DNA of 64,000 nt from Bog-159 sp963843255. GTDB lineage: Bacteria; Acidobacteriota; Terriglobia; Bryobacterales; Bryobacteraceae. Below, in pieces: positions 35,484 through 44,166 of this stretch. The DNA lies in assembly GCA_963843255.1 (NCBI GenBank), contig CAWJJQ010000008.1:62001-126000 (forward strand), read 5' to 3'. The notes under the pieces were generated by a model. That model was not told the DNA's origin, searched no databases, and worked only from the letters and a program-made list of their open reading frames with translations. Every line of letters begins with the position of its first letter. Within the stretch, counting starts at the first letter, position 1. The translations under genes were made by a program, and so were the position numbers.

Positions 35484-36809
35484 TCACTTCATCTTCAAAG
35501 CCACCACCGAGGCATCCGGATCCGGAGCCTGGGCAGGCACCTCGATCTTGAGGCTGCCTCCGTTCTGGCTGAACTTCAGCGGTTTCTGACCCGCCAATAA
35601 CGACGCGGCGGCCACCCGGCCGTTCACGCCGGTGATTTCGAGCGGCCCGTTGGGCCAGTCGAACACGTGAATGTAGATCGTGTTTCCCTTCTGCGTGGAG
35701 CGGCCGAAAGTCAGCTCCTGAAGCGGGCCGTAAGTGGTCCCGTAGATCGCTTCGCCATTCACCTTCAGCCATTTTCCAATCGCCAGCAGCCGCTCCTGGA
35801 ACTCGGGCTGTATGGTGCCTTCAGGGGTCGGCCCCACGTTCAGCAGGAAATTGCCGCCTTTGCTGGCCACATCCACCAGTGTCCGGATCAAGTCTCGCGA
35901 TGATTTGAACTTCCTGTCGTTCTTGTTGTACGCCCAGGTTTCGTTGATGGTCATGCACGTCTCCCACAAACGAAACTCTTCGGGTTTGGGCAGGGTCCCC
36001 TTATTGGTCCAGTCAGTCATCGTCCCGCCGTCGATGGTGCCCCGCGGCTTCTTTGTGGGAATGCCCTTGGGCGCGAACTGCTCAGGAGTGCCGAAGTCGC
36101 CGGGCAATCCGATGCGATCGTTGATCAGCGTGGCGGGCTGCAGCCGGTGGATCAGGTCGTGAAAGCGGCGGCCGTTGTACTTGCCCTGGTGGTCAAGGCC
36201 GTCGAACCAGATCAACGCGACATTGCCGTACCTGGTCAGCAACTCGCTCAACTGCAGTTCCATGTAATCGAGATACAGAGGCCACTCCGGCCGCCAAGGT
36301 TCTCCGCGCCAGTTCACGCTGGCCGGCTTGGAGGTATCGCGATAGCCGGGGTGGTTCATGTCCGGCGGCGAGTAGTAGAAGCCCAGCGGCATGCCTTCTG
36401 CCTTAGCTGCTTCCGCCAGTTCCGCGACGACGTCTTTTTGGTAGGGCGTCTTGGTGATTTTGTAATCCGTATACGCCGAATCGAACATGACAAAGCCGTC
36501 GTGGTGTTTAGTGGTAATCACCATATACTTCTGTCCGGCGGCCTTGGCCAGCCGCACGAGCGCGGTCGCGTCGAATTTCACCGGATTAAACTGCTGCAGC
36601 AGCGAACGGTATGCCGTTTCGTTGAACCCTCCGGTCATGATGGGCCAGGATGCCTCGACGCTGGCCAGTGAGTAAGGCCCCCAGTGAATGAACATGCCGA
36701 ACTTCGCGTCGCGATACCACTCGGTCCTTTTCGCCTCCGCCGTATCGGCCGGGGCGCCGTAAAGAGCCGCCGCACAAACAAGCATCAATACCAATCGCAA
36801 AACTTTCAC
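35484..36809 (-). CDS. GH29 alpha-L-fucosidase, secreted (copy 4)
   Basis: A GTG at 36809 preceded by GGAGG at 6 bases gives 441 residues with a compact Sec leader, MKVLRLVLMLVCAAALYGAP. A GTG at 36827 overlapping the UroD-like stop (GTGA) would add six residues and is the alternative. GH29 blocks: EWYRDAKFGMFIHWGPYS, TTKHHDGFVMFDSAYTDYK, LGFYYSPPDMNHPGY, nucleophile segment NVALIWFDGLDH (Asp203) and GNFLLNVGPTPEGTI. It is the last gene of the GH38 operon and converges with rhaT across 22 bases. Confidence 0.93.
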   Translation of the reverse strand: MKVLRLVLMLVCAAALYGAPADTAEAKRTEWYRDAKFGMFIHWGPYSLASVEASWPIMTGGFNETAYRSLLQQFNPVKFDATALVRLAKAAGQKYMVITTKHHDGFVMFDSAYTDYKITKTPYQKDVVAELAEAAKAEGMPLGFYYSPPDMNHPGYRDTSKPASVNWRGEPWRPEWPLYLDYMELQLSELLTRYGNVALIWFDGLDHQGKYNGRRFHDLIHRLQPATLINDRIGLPGDFGTPEQFAPKGIPTKKPRGTIDGGTMTDWTNKGTLPKPEEFRLWETCMTINETWAYNKNDRKFKSSRDLIRTLVDVASKGGNFLLNVGPTPEGTIQPEFQERLLAIGKWLKVNGEAIYGTTYGPLQELTFGRSTQKGNTIYIHVFDWPNGPLEITGVNGRVAAASLLAGQKPLKFSQNGGSLKIEVPAQAPDPDASVVALKMK

Positions 36810-36823
36810 TGCATACCTCCATT

Positions 36824-37891
36824 TCACCTACGACCGCAATTCAACATCACATCCAACTTGCTCCGGATCGTCGCCGCCGACTCCGGCACGTACAGCACAT
36901 CGCATTCGGAGCCGACTATGTGCGGGTGCGCGGCCCTTCGCATGTTCCCGATCAGTTCCAGCGTAAGCTCCTGCACGCGCTCCATTGGAACGACCGTATC
37001 CGAGTAGAAGTTTTTCGTTGGCAAATTACCGAATAGCACTACATCCTTCGGAACGAGCGCGGCGTCTTCCCACAACTGCCGCGAGCTGCCCAGACTTAGG
37101 ATCGCCGGGTGCACCCGCTCACCGAACTGCCGGACCATGATGGGATTCAACTGCCCACAATCGTGCCAGATCAGATCAACGCCGGCGGAGTCCAGCACCG
37201 CCTTCAAGCGCAAGGCCGGCTGCATCACGAAACGCTCGAAGATATCGGAGCCTTTCGCGATCTGTTTGGGCGACAGGTATACCACGTTCGCCGCTGGCTC
37301 GCAGACGATGATCGCGCGCGCACCCGCCCGCACCTGCGCGCCGAGCGAACGGTGCACGGTCAACTCCGCGAGCGCCAGGCAGCGCTCCGCCATCAGCACT
37401 GCCGCATCCTCCGCGCCGGTCACACCCATACCCGCCATGGCGATCGGAACGATCGGGTCGGCCATCAGCTTGGTCATCAGCGAAAACGGGCCGATCGCCA
37501 TCCCGACCGGAACTAATTTGGTTTCCCGGGCAATGTATCGGGTGGAGTCGAAATGCGCCTGACAGCGAGCCGGGAAAGCCGCATCGATCGACGCGGCCAC
37601 ACGGGCCAGGTCGTCTTCGGAAGGAGCCGCGTCAAAGTGGAAGGCGTCCACCTCGGCTTCCGGCACGCCGAATTTGTCGAGCAGGTCCGCCTTCTCCAGG
37701 CGCAGGTCCATTAAAGGTATCGCCAGGGGCGTCCCGTACCGGCAGGCCGCTTCCTCGGTGATCTTGCCCAGGCGGCGGCCATCCAGCACGATTTCGTCGG
37801 CATCGGCGTGCTCGTGAAGAACCAGGTCGGTGCCGATCGGCATTTGCAACCCTGCATTCGCCAGGCCGATATAATACTGCCGGCCCATCAT
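36824..37891 (-). CDS. UroD/MtaA-superfamily methyltransferase-like protein (copy 2)
   Basis: The start is ATG 37891 (or the adjacent ATG 37888), directly after AGGAGG and overlapping the TGA of the preceding gene. It gives 355 residues, the usual UroD length. The longer frame to 38146 is an artefact. Zinc-type ligands are His243 and Cys245 in LIWHDCGQLNP and Cys330 in IVGSECDVLYVPE. This is an MtaA-like set rather than the Arg/Asp set of true UroD. KDVVLFGNLPTKNFYSDTVVPMERV is also family-like. It lies between a Tat-exported hydrolase-like protein and a fucosidase. The methyl donor and acceptor are unknown. Confidence 0.82.
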   Translation of the reverse strand: MMGRQYYIGLANAGLQMPIGTDLVLHEHADADEIVLDGRRLGKITEEAACRYGTPLAIPLMDLRLEKADLLDKFGVPEAEVDAFHFDAAPSEDDLARVAASIDAAFPARCQAHFDSTRYIARETKLVPVGMAIGPFSLMTKLMADPIVPIAMAGMGVTGAEDAAVLMAERCLALAELTVHRSLGAQVRAGARAIIVCEPAANVVYLSPKQIAKGSDIFERFVMQPALRLKAVLDSAGVDLIWHDCGQLNPIMVRQFGERVHPAILSLGSSRQLWEDAALVPKDVVLFGNLPTKNFYSDTVVPMERVQELTLELIGNMRRAAHPHIVGSECDVLYVPESAATIRSKLDVMLNCGRR

Positions 37892-39030
37892 TTGCCTCCT
37901 GGGCTCTGACCCACGTAGGTCATTGGCAGACCGCGGAAGTAGCGGGCCAGCGCGGCAATGTTCGCGTCGTTTGCCGCGAAGGCTCCGTCGCTCCGAAACG
38001 CCGATATCGGTTTCCCCAGGTATTCCTCCACTGGCAGCGGCAGGGAGTTGTCGCGAGGCTCGGCGAAGCCATAGAGGTCGATGTCGCGGTTGTGCGGATC
38101 GGTCAGGTAGGTCTGGGCATCGTGCCGGGCCCACCCCACCAGACACTGGATAAGCCGTGTGTGACTGCCCACCATCTTGCGGCCGGCTTCGTAGTATTCA
38201 CGGTCGGGAGCCTCATTCAATACCCAATCCGCCTGCTTCAGTACGCGGGTTCCGGCAATCGTTGGGTCGGAGAGTTTACTGCACGAGAGCCAGATGACGG
38301 CGTTCCTGCTGGCGCCTTTCGTTACGTCGTAAACGCGGCTCCAGCAACGTTCGATGGCGGCGCGCTCGTATGCCAGGATATCGGCTGCGGCAGGCTGCCC
38401 AGCTCTGGGAAACCGCCCACCTGTCAGCTTCTCAAACAGCTTCTGTTCGCACGCGATCCAACCGCTTTTTCGCAGACTGGGGTTCGGGTTCCAGAGCCAG
38501 TCGAGCATGTAGCCGTCGACGCCCGTATGCCTGACGGCATCCTCGATGGAACGGCAAAGGTAGTCGATGTATTCGTCGGTGAAAGGGATATGCAGGTCCG
38601 ATGGGGTGCCGTAACTCAGATCCGGGTGCTCCAGCCCCCACTTCGTGTTTGCCCCGGCGCAGAAGTAACCCATCACCAGCATGTTCTTTCGGTGTCCGAG
38701 CTCAACGACGCGCCGCAGGAAATCGTGCTTCAAGCCTGGCTGCGGCGGTACGGCTCCGTTTTGGTACCAGGCGTAGCCGTTGGTGGAGACACAGAAAGTC
38801 TGAATAGTGTTCGCGCCGATACCCTCGTACCACGCGACGTGCTCTTCGGGAGACGCGCCGGCCCATTGTCCGGGCTTGGCAAAATCGTTAAGCCAGCCAG
38901 GCGGCCGCGGTCTCCGCCAATTGAAATCGATGCAGAACGCCTGGATCCGCTTGGGTACCGGCAGCGCCGCGCGCGCCGTGAGCGCCGTCGCGACGGACGT
39001 CAAAAAGCCCCGCCGGGTGCTACTTGACAT
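37888..39030 (-). CDS. Tat-exported TIM-barrel glycosidase-like protein of unknown family
   Basis: The 380-residue protein has a twin-arginine leader (STRRGFLTSVATALTARAALPVP). The mature part looks like a glycoside-hydrolase-type barrel: AFCIDFNWRRPRPPGWLNDFAKPG, HVAWYEGIGANTIQTFCVSTNGYAWYQNG, LVMGYFCAGANTKW, and GVDGYMLDWLWNPNPS with an acidic residue where GH29- and GHL-type enzymes have a catalytic Asp. I do not recognise a named family. It overlaps the GH38-like gene by 11 bases and the UroD-like gene by 4, so it is inside that operon. A role in glycan breakdown is inferred. Confidence 0.75.
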   Translation of the reverse strand: MSSSTRRGFLTSVATALTARAALPVPKRIQAFCIDFNWRRPRPPGWLNDFAKPGQWAGASPEEHVAWYEGIGANTIQTFCVSTNGYAWYQNGAVPPQPGLKHDFLRRVVELGHRKNMLVMGYFCAGANTKWGLEHPDLSYGTPSDLHIPFTDEYIDYLCRSIEDAVRHTGVDGYMLDWLWNPNPSLRKSGWIACEQKLFEKLTGGRFPRAGQPAAADILAYERAAIERCWSRVYDVTKGASRNAVIWLSCSKLSDPTIAGTRVLKQADWVLNEAPDREYYEAGRKMVGSHTRLIQCLVGWARHDAQTYLTDPHNRDIDLYGFAEPRDNSLPLPVEEYLGKPISAFRSDGAFAANDANIAALARYFRGLPMTYVGQSPGGK

Positions 39031-41611
39031 CGCCTGGATGTCCTTTCAAGGCAGAGTACTCGTGCAAGGCCGGAAGCTTTTCCGGCGGCACCAGCGCATC
39101 CCAGCTTTTGATCGGTTCGGGCGCTGCAACCGCCGAGCCCGCGCCGAATCGAATGGTCACGATCTGTTGCGGCTGGACCGCGAAACGGTAGCGCGGACCA
39201 CCCGCCAGCGGCTTGCGCCGGCCTCCCGTCAGGTCGGTGAGCCAGGCGCCTTTGTGGGGCAGGTCGAGCGTCAGCTCAGCGTTTCCAGCATAGCCGTCGA
39301 TCTCGGCCAAGCGGAGTTCAATCTCGTCTCCGACGCGGCGCAGGGCTTCGACGATGACATTCGCGGAAGCCGACAGAAACGGCTTCGGTATGGCGGCGGC
39401 CCGTGCGGGCAGGGGTACAGGGGGGCAATTGTACTCCCACGCGAGGTTCGGAATGCGTGCGTCTTTCCACTCCCCCGGGTGCGCCATCAGAGCGTAAGCG
39501 AATTGATGCTTTCCTGCTCCGCTGAGCCACGGGTTCGGATGCCCGTAGTATTTGTCCGTCGCGTTGTAGAGGTAGACGATGGGCGTCCGGTCGTCGATTT
39601 CGCGGCCTGTCAGACCGCGATCGAAAAGCGCCACGCCGCCGCCGCTCTGGAGCGAATAGTGCGACCACCGCACCGCCGGCACAATGCCCTTGGTCCAGCC
39701 ATGCAGGTCTGGGTTGGGCTTGGCCCATGCTCCGTGCGAGAAGCCGTAAGGGATGCCCCGCCGAACTTCGTTCACGGCCTCCGCCAGCGGAAACTCGGCC
39801 ACCAGCACGGTCAGATTAGGAAGGTCCTCCACCTGCGTCTCGAAGTCGATGCGCGGATGATGGCGGTAGAAACGGATCAGCCGGCGGCCGGTTTTGCCGC
39901 CAAAGAATTCGCCTTCGGCGATCACCGTCGTGGCAACGGGGCCGGCAGAGGCGCTGACGCGCGTCGCGTAGTCGAGCGACGAAGCCAGACGCTCCCGGCC
40001 GGGCCGCGCGAGAATGAAATCGCCCGGGTCGCCCTGCTGCGATTTCGGCCTTTCCGCGACCAGCACGTTGGCGGGACCGCCCAGAACTTCGCGACCGCCC
40101 GGCTTGAGTTTCAGGCTGACGAGCGTGCCCGATTTCGGCGCCACGCGGGCCACATAGTAGTCTGTCTCGATCGCCTCCGGCAGCGTGATACTCTGCTCTA
40201 CCGGCGGTCTAGTCGATTTCCACGCGCCCACGGATACCGGCGGCAGTTCCATCTGGCACAAGACGGACCCGTCCGCCAGTGTTTGCGCCACCGCCGGTTC
40301 CGGCGCCGTTCCGCCCGGCAGCACGAATGGATCGGAGCGCTTCCAACTCGCCGGGTTGAACAGGCCGATCGCATCGCCGACGCCCACGAGCGCAGATCCC
40401 GCATCCCGCAGCGTCTTCCCGGATTCCTTCTCGACCCAGGTCAGGCGGTCACGAACGTCCCAGGATTGCGGGTCCTCGAACACCATTCCCCCAGCAGAAC
40501 CCCACAGCGTGTTGCGGTCCATGCTGAGGAACATCAGCGCCCACGCCTGGTAAAGCTTGTCCGCCGGGTACGTAAACTGCCCGTTCAGGCTTGCAGCGGT
40601 ACTGAGGATTTCGGCCGCCTGCAGTGCGTGCTCATTGCGTCGGAACCAGTTCTTCACCCTGGGACTCTCGATCCAGAAGGCGTCGAAGTCATACGCCGTA
40701 CCGCCGCGCATCGTGGGAATCGCAATCCGGCCCGACTTCAAAGAGGGCAACACCGCATCCACGTATTTGGAAAGCGTGGTGAAACGGATCTCCGTGGCCG
40801 GGTCGCGCTCTTTCCATCGCGCAAGGAATTCGCTCGGGTAATTCTTGTAGAGTGGCGCCAGGGCGTAGTCGCCACTGCCACCGAGAACCAAGGTGGGAGC
40901 GCCTTCCGGTACGATCTTCTGTTTGTCGTCAAGGAACTTTTCGATCTCATCGAACTGCTTGGGCGTGAACGGTTCCTTGGCAGTGAACACGGAGCTCAGT
41001 TCGGAGTAATGCCCGGGGGAGATTGCCAGCGTACGCGATCCGTCGGGCGATTCGGCCCAGTGCAGCGACTTCCCGGTTGGGTTCTTGCGCGTATACACCA
41101 TGGCATCAAGCCCCAGGCCCGAGGTGATCTGCGCCATCTGATCGTGCGTACCGCAGACGTCGATGGTCCATGCAAAGCGCGGCCGTATTCCGAATACCGC
41201 CTGCTGCCAGCGGAGGCCTTCCACGCCGAGCCGCACCAGCGCCTCTCCGCCGGACAGGTTGATCGTGGATTCGAGGAAGAATGCGTTCACCAGCTCAACC
41301 CGGCCCTCCTGCAGACGCCGCCGGATCTCCGGTACGCGTTCCGGACGGAAATTCATAATGGCGATCAGGTTATTAACTTCCGACAGAACGAAGGCATAGT
41401 TGGGATCGTCGCGCACACGGTCCAAGTGATCCAGATAGCTGTTGGTGCAGAACACGCGCTCTTTCGAGAAAGTGGTCAACCATCCGCAACTTGCCGGGTG
41501 GAAATTCGGCACCACGTACACCGTTCGCTTTGCACTGCCTGGCTTCGGCTGGCCGTCGAGCGCCGCCGCGCCGGCTGCCGTGGCTATGAAACTGCGCCTC
41601 GTCGTTTTCAT
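39020..41611 (-). CDS. GH38-like alpha-mannosidase, Tat-exported, with altered metal motif
   Basis: ATG 41611, 3 bases after AGGAAGGAGAG, gives 863 residues with a twin-arginine leader (MKTTRRSFIATAAGAAALDG). The GH38 catalytic domain shows FAWTIDVCGTHDQM with the likely nucleophile Asp151, and the C-terminal half has the beta-sandwich region (ARVAPKSGTLVSLKLKPGG, RLIRFYRHHPRIDFETQV). The usual zinc motif HxHxDPGW is replaced by VVPNFHPASCGWL (His38 to Trp44), so the canonical Asp ligand is absent. It would act on alpha-mannosides or a related sugar; the exact activity is uncertain. It is the first gene of a four-gene operon. Confidence 0.82.
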   Translation of the reverse strand: MKTTRRSFIATAAGAAALDGQPKPGSAKRTVYVVPNFHPASCGWLTTFSKERVFCTNSYLDHLDRVRDDPNYAFVLSEVNNLIAIMNFRPERVPEIRRRLQEGRVELVNAFFLESTINLSGGEALVRLGVEGLRWQQAVFGIRPRFAWTIDVCGTHDQMAQITSGLGLDAMVYTRKNPTGKSLHWAESPDGSRTLAISPGHYSELSSVFTAKEPFTPKQFDEIEKFLDDKQKIVPEGAPTLVLGGSGDYALAPLYKNYPSEFLARWKERDPATEIRFTTLSKYVDAVLPSLKSGRIAIPTMRGGTAYDFDAFWIESPRVKNWFRRNEHALQAAEILSTAASLNGQFTYPADKLYQAWALMFLSMDRNTLWGSAGGMVFEDPQSWDVRDRLTWVEKESGKTLRDAGSALVGVGDAIGLFNPASWKRSDPFVLPGGTAPEPAVAQTLADGSVLCQMELPPVSVGAWKSTRPPVEQSITLPEAIETDYYVARVAPKSGTLVSLKLKPGGREVLGGPANVLVAERPKSQQGDPGDFILARPGRERLASSLDYATRVSASAGPVATTVIAEGEFFGGKTGRRLIRFYRHHPRIDFETQVEDLPNLTVLVAEFPLAEAVNEVRRGIPYGFSHGAWAKPNPDLHGWTKGIVPAVRWSHYSLQSGGGVALFDRGLTGREIDDRTPIVYLYNATDKYYGHPNPWLSGAGKHQFAYALMAHPGEWKDARIPNLAWEYNCPPVPLPARAAAIPKPFLSASANVIVEALRRVGDEIELRLAEIDGYAGNAELTLDLPHKGAWLTDLTGGRRKPLAGGPRYRFAVQPQQIVTIRFGAGSAVAAPEPIKSWDALVPPEKLPALHEYSALKGHPGDVK

Positions 41612-41677
41612 GGCTCTCCTTCCTTGTCTGTTGCGGACCTCCAAGCACTGATTAGATCTCCTTTCACGCGCCGATGC

Positions 41678-41732
41678 GAACTTTTTTGTTCAAGATCTGC
41701 CCTTGCCCGCGCCGTGCCGATAATGATATAAG
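41678..41732 (+). promoter_or_regulatory. Candidate promoter and dyad between GH38 and solute-binding-like genes
   Basis: In the 126-base divergent gap, GAAC-TTTTTT-GTTC forms a dyad at 41678-41691. Downstream, TTGCCC (41703-41708) and TATAAG (41727-41732) are 18 bases apart and would start transcription near 41738. That position coincides with the TTG start codon, so a leaderless mRNA is possible. Confidence 0.35.
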
Positions 41733-41737
41733 CACCT

Positions 41738-42910
41738 TTGGAACGCAAACAAAAAGGCACGGTACGCGTAGCGCTGATCTCCGGCGGGATGTACGACCGC
41801 CTTTACGAGCGCATCCCGGACTTCGAGCATGCCACGGGCGCCGCCGTGGCGATCGGTTTCCGCGGCACGCATCCGGAGTTGAACGCGCATCTCGCGGCAC
41901 TCGATCCGGTGCCCTACGACCTGGTCGCCACCCACACCAAATACGCGCCTTCGCAGCTTCGGTTCCTGGCGCCGCTCGAAGGCTTTGACACCGCCGACTT
42001 CTTCCCCTCGCTATTGGAAATGGCGACCATCGACGGAGCGCTGTACGCTATCCCGCGGAACATCGACTTGCGGCTGCTGCACTACCGCACGGACCTGGTT
42101 GCCGCGCCGCCGGCCACTTGGGACGAACTGGTGGCGCTGGCCCGGCGCGTCACCCGCCCGCCGCAGCTTCACGGCTTCGTCTTCACTGGCGTCGAATCCG
42201 GCTTATTCGGCACATTTTTCGAGCTGGCGGAGGCCTCCGGGGCACGCGTGTTTCCGCCATCGCAAGTGGCCGAAGTCAACAACGAAGGCGGGCGTTGGAC
42301 GCTCGGTGTACTGCGCGAGCTATACAGCAGCGGGGCGGCGCCAGCAGCTTTGGCCGGATGGCATTACGACGAAGTGCACAGGTACTTCCGCGAGGGCGGC
42401 GCGGCGATGGTGCCCGACTGGCCCGGTTACTACGGTTCCTATCGCAGCGCGGACTCGCCTGTGCGGGACCTTTTCCGCGTGGCGCGGATGCCGGCCGGCC
42501 CGAGCGGCCGTGTGTGCTGCTATGCCGGGTCGCATACCTTCGCCCTCACGCGCACCGGCGTGGAAAATGGAGATGCGCGCGCGCTGCTGAGTTTCCTGAC
42601 GGCGCCGGAACAGCAGGCGCTCGAAGCCCGGAATGGGGCCGTTCCGGTGAGACGGTCGGTCATGGAAAAACAGCGGCGGGAGGCCTCTGGCGTAGACGCC
42701 GAGCGCCTGGCTCTCCTCGACCGCTCCATCGAGTCCGACCTGATCATCCCTCCCAAGCTCTCGTACTACCCGGAAATCGAAGACATCCTCTGGCGCACCG
42801 TGCGGGCCGCCATGATTGGCGAGGTCGCCATCCCCGATGCGCTGGCGGACATCGAAGCCCGGATCGCCAGGTGCGTGAGCCATGCCGCGAAACTGGCGGA
42901 CCGGCAATGA
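41738..42910 (+). CDS. Solute-binding-protein-like protein without signal peptide (copy 3)
   Basis: The 390-residue protein begins at TTG 41738 (MERKQKGTVRVALISGG), with an in-frame TAA at 41729-41731 so no leader is possible. Family-1 solute-binding blocks: VPYDLVATHTKYAPSQLRFLAPLEG, LYAIPRNIDLRLLHYRTDLVAAPPATWDELVALARR and AAMVPDWPGYYGSY. No permease or ATPase gene lies nearby. Its stop overlaps the start of L-fuconate dehydratase by ATGA, implying a joint role in fucose or fuconate use. There is no ribosome site before the TTG. Cytoplasmic ligand binding is inferred. Confidence 0.75.
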   Translation: MERKQKGTVRVALISGGMYDRLYERIPDFEHATGAAVAIGFRGTHPELNAHLAALDPVPYDLVATHTKYAPSQLRFLAPLEGFDTADFFPSLLEMATIDGALYAIPRNIDLRLLHYRTDLVAAPPATWDELVALARRVTRPPQLHGFVFTGVESGLFGTFFELAEASGARVFPPSQVAEVNNEGGRWTLGVLRELYSSGAAPAALAGWHYDEVHRYFREGGAAMVPDWPGYYGSYRSADSPVRDLFRVARMPAGPSGRVCCYAGSHTFALTRTGVENGDARALLSFLTAPEQQALEARNGAVPVRRSVMEKQRREASGVDAERLALLDRSIESDLIIPPKLSYYPEIEDILWRTVRAAMIGEVAIPDALADIEARIARCVSHAAKLADRQ

Positions 42911-44166
42911 GACCAGTCACCATAGCGCGGGTGGAAGCGCAGGACCGGCATTTTCCATTGCATGACGGCGCGGGGTCCGACGCTATGCACACCGGCGCCG
43001 AGTACGCCTTTGCGGTCACTCGCTTGCGCACCGATACCGCGCTCGAAGGCTGCGGCATCACTCTCACGCTGGGCCCAGGCAACCGTCTGGTGTGCGACGC
43101 TATCGAACAACTCGGTAGCTCGCTGGCCGGCCGCGAGATCGAGGAACTGATGGCGGATTTCGGCACGGTTTCGCGCCGCTTGGCGGACCACCCGGCTTTG
43201 CGCTGGCTCGGACCGCACAAAGGAGTGGTCCACCTGGCCCTGGCGTCGCTCGTGAATGCATGTTTCGATCTGTGGGCCAAAGCTCGTGGAATTCCGCTCT
43301 GGCGCCTCCTGCTGGACCTCCAACCGCAGCAAGTCGTGGCGCTGCTGGACCTCAGCTATGTTGAAGACGTTTTGAACGGGGACGAAGCGCTGGCGCTTCT
43401 GCGCGATCACCTTCCGACGCGCGCACAGAGGGAAGGCGTTCTGCTCTCCGGCTACCCCGGCTACGACACGTCGGTGGGCTGGTTCCAGTATGACGACAGC
43501 CGCGTCCTTGAAAATGCCCAGCAGGCGCTCGCTGCCGGTTTCCGTGCGTTCAAGCTGAAGGTTGGGTCGAAGGACCCCGAGCGCGATCTGCGGCGCGCGG
43601 CCATGCTGCGCGAGATCGCCGGGCCGGACTGCCGGCTGATGTTTGACGCGAACCAGCAGTGGAGCCTCCGGGAGGCCCGGCACATGTGCCAGGCGTTGTC
43701 CGCCATGGACCCATACTGGATCGAGGAACCTACGCATCCGGATGACGTGGAAGCGCACCGCGAGTTGGCGCGCGAGATTGCGCCCGTACGCATCGCGCTT
43801 GGAGAACACGTGCCGAATCGCGTGTTGTTCAAAAACTTCATCCAAGCCGGCGCGGTTCACTTCGTACAGGCCGATTGCACGCGCTTGGCGGGCATTTCAG
43901 AGTTCCTCACGGTGAGCCTCCTGGCTCGCAAGTTCGGTCTGCCGGTGGTGCCGCACGTGGGCGACATGGGGCAGATCCACCAGCACCTCGTCCTGTTCAA
44001 TCACGTGGCGCTCGGCCACGACGTGGTCTTTTTGGAACACATTCCCCACTTGCGGGAATATTTCACGCATCCGGCTTGCGTGAACGGCGGCGTGTATACT
44101 GCGCCACAGGCGCCCGGGATCTCCTGCGACCTCAAAACCAACTCCTCTGTCTCTGTTCGCGGCTGA
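42907..44166 (+). CDS. fucD: L-fuconate dehydratase-like enolase-superfamily enzyme
   Basis: The 419-residue enzyme (MRPVTIARVEAQDRHFPLHD) has the mandelate-racemase/enolase layout. The KxK base pair is in FRAFKLKVGSKDPE (Lys216, Lys218), metal ligands are Asp247 (MFDANQQW), Glu273 (WIEEPTHPDD) and Glu300 (LGEHVPNRVLFKN), and the His base is in VVPHVGDMGQ (His350). The overall sequence is typical of L-fuconate dehydratase, which makes 2-keto-3-deoxy-L-fuconate in the non-phosphorylative fucose pathway. The frame is open upstream to 42118 but that overlaps the preceding gene; ATG 42907 forms an ATGA overlap. Dehydration of a related deoxy-hexonate cannot be excluded. Confidence 0.9.
   Translation: MRPVTIARVEAQDRHFPLHDGAGSDAMHTGAEYAFAVTRLRTDTALEGCGITLTLGPGNRLVCDAIEQLGSSLAGREIEELMADFGTVSRRLADHPALRWLGPHKGVVHLALASLVNACFDLWAKARGIPLWRLLLDLQPQQVVALLDLSYVEDVLNGDEALALLRDHLPTRAQREGVLLSGYPGYDTSVGWFQYDDSRVLENAQQALAAGFRAFKLKVGSKDPERDLRRAAMLREIAGPDCRLMFDANQQWSLREARHMCQALSAMDPYWIEEPTHPDDVEAHRELAREIAPVRIALGEHVPNRVLFKNFIQAGAVHFVQADCTRLAGISEFLTVSLLARKFGLPVVPHVGDMGQIHQHLVLFNHVALGHDVVFLEHIPHLREYFTHPACVNGGVYTAPQAPGISCDLKTNSSVSVRG

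Noticed and set aside
38807..41731. 974-residue open frame opposite the GH38-like gene
   Set aside because: It is antisense to a convincing gene and has no family features; long antisense frames are common in this GC-rich DNA.
42118..42906. 263-residue extension of the fuconate dehydratase frame
   Set aside because: It is a shadow of the solute-binding-like gene in high-GC sequence; the enzyme begins at ATG 42907.
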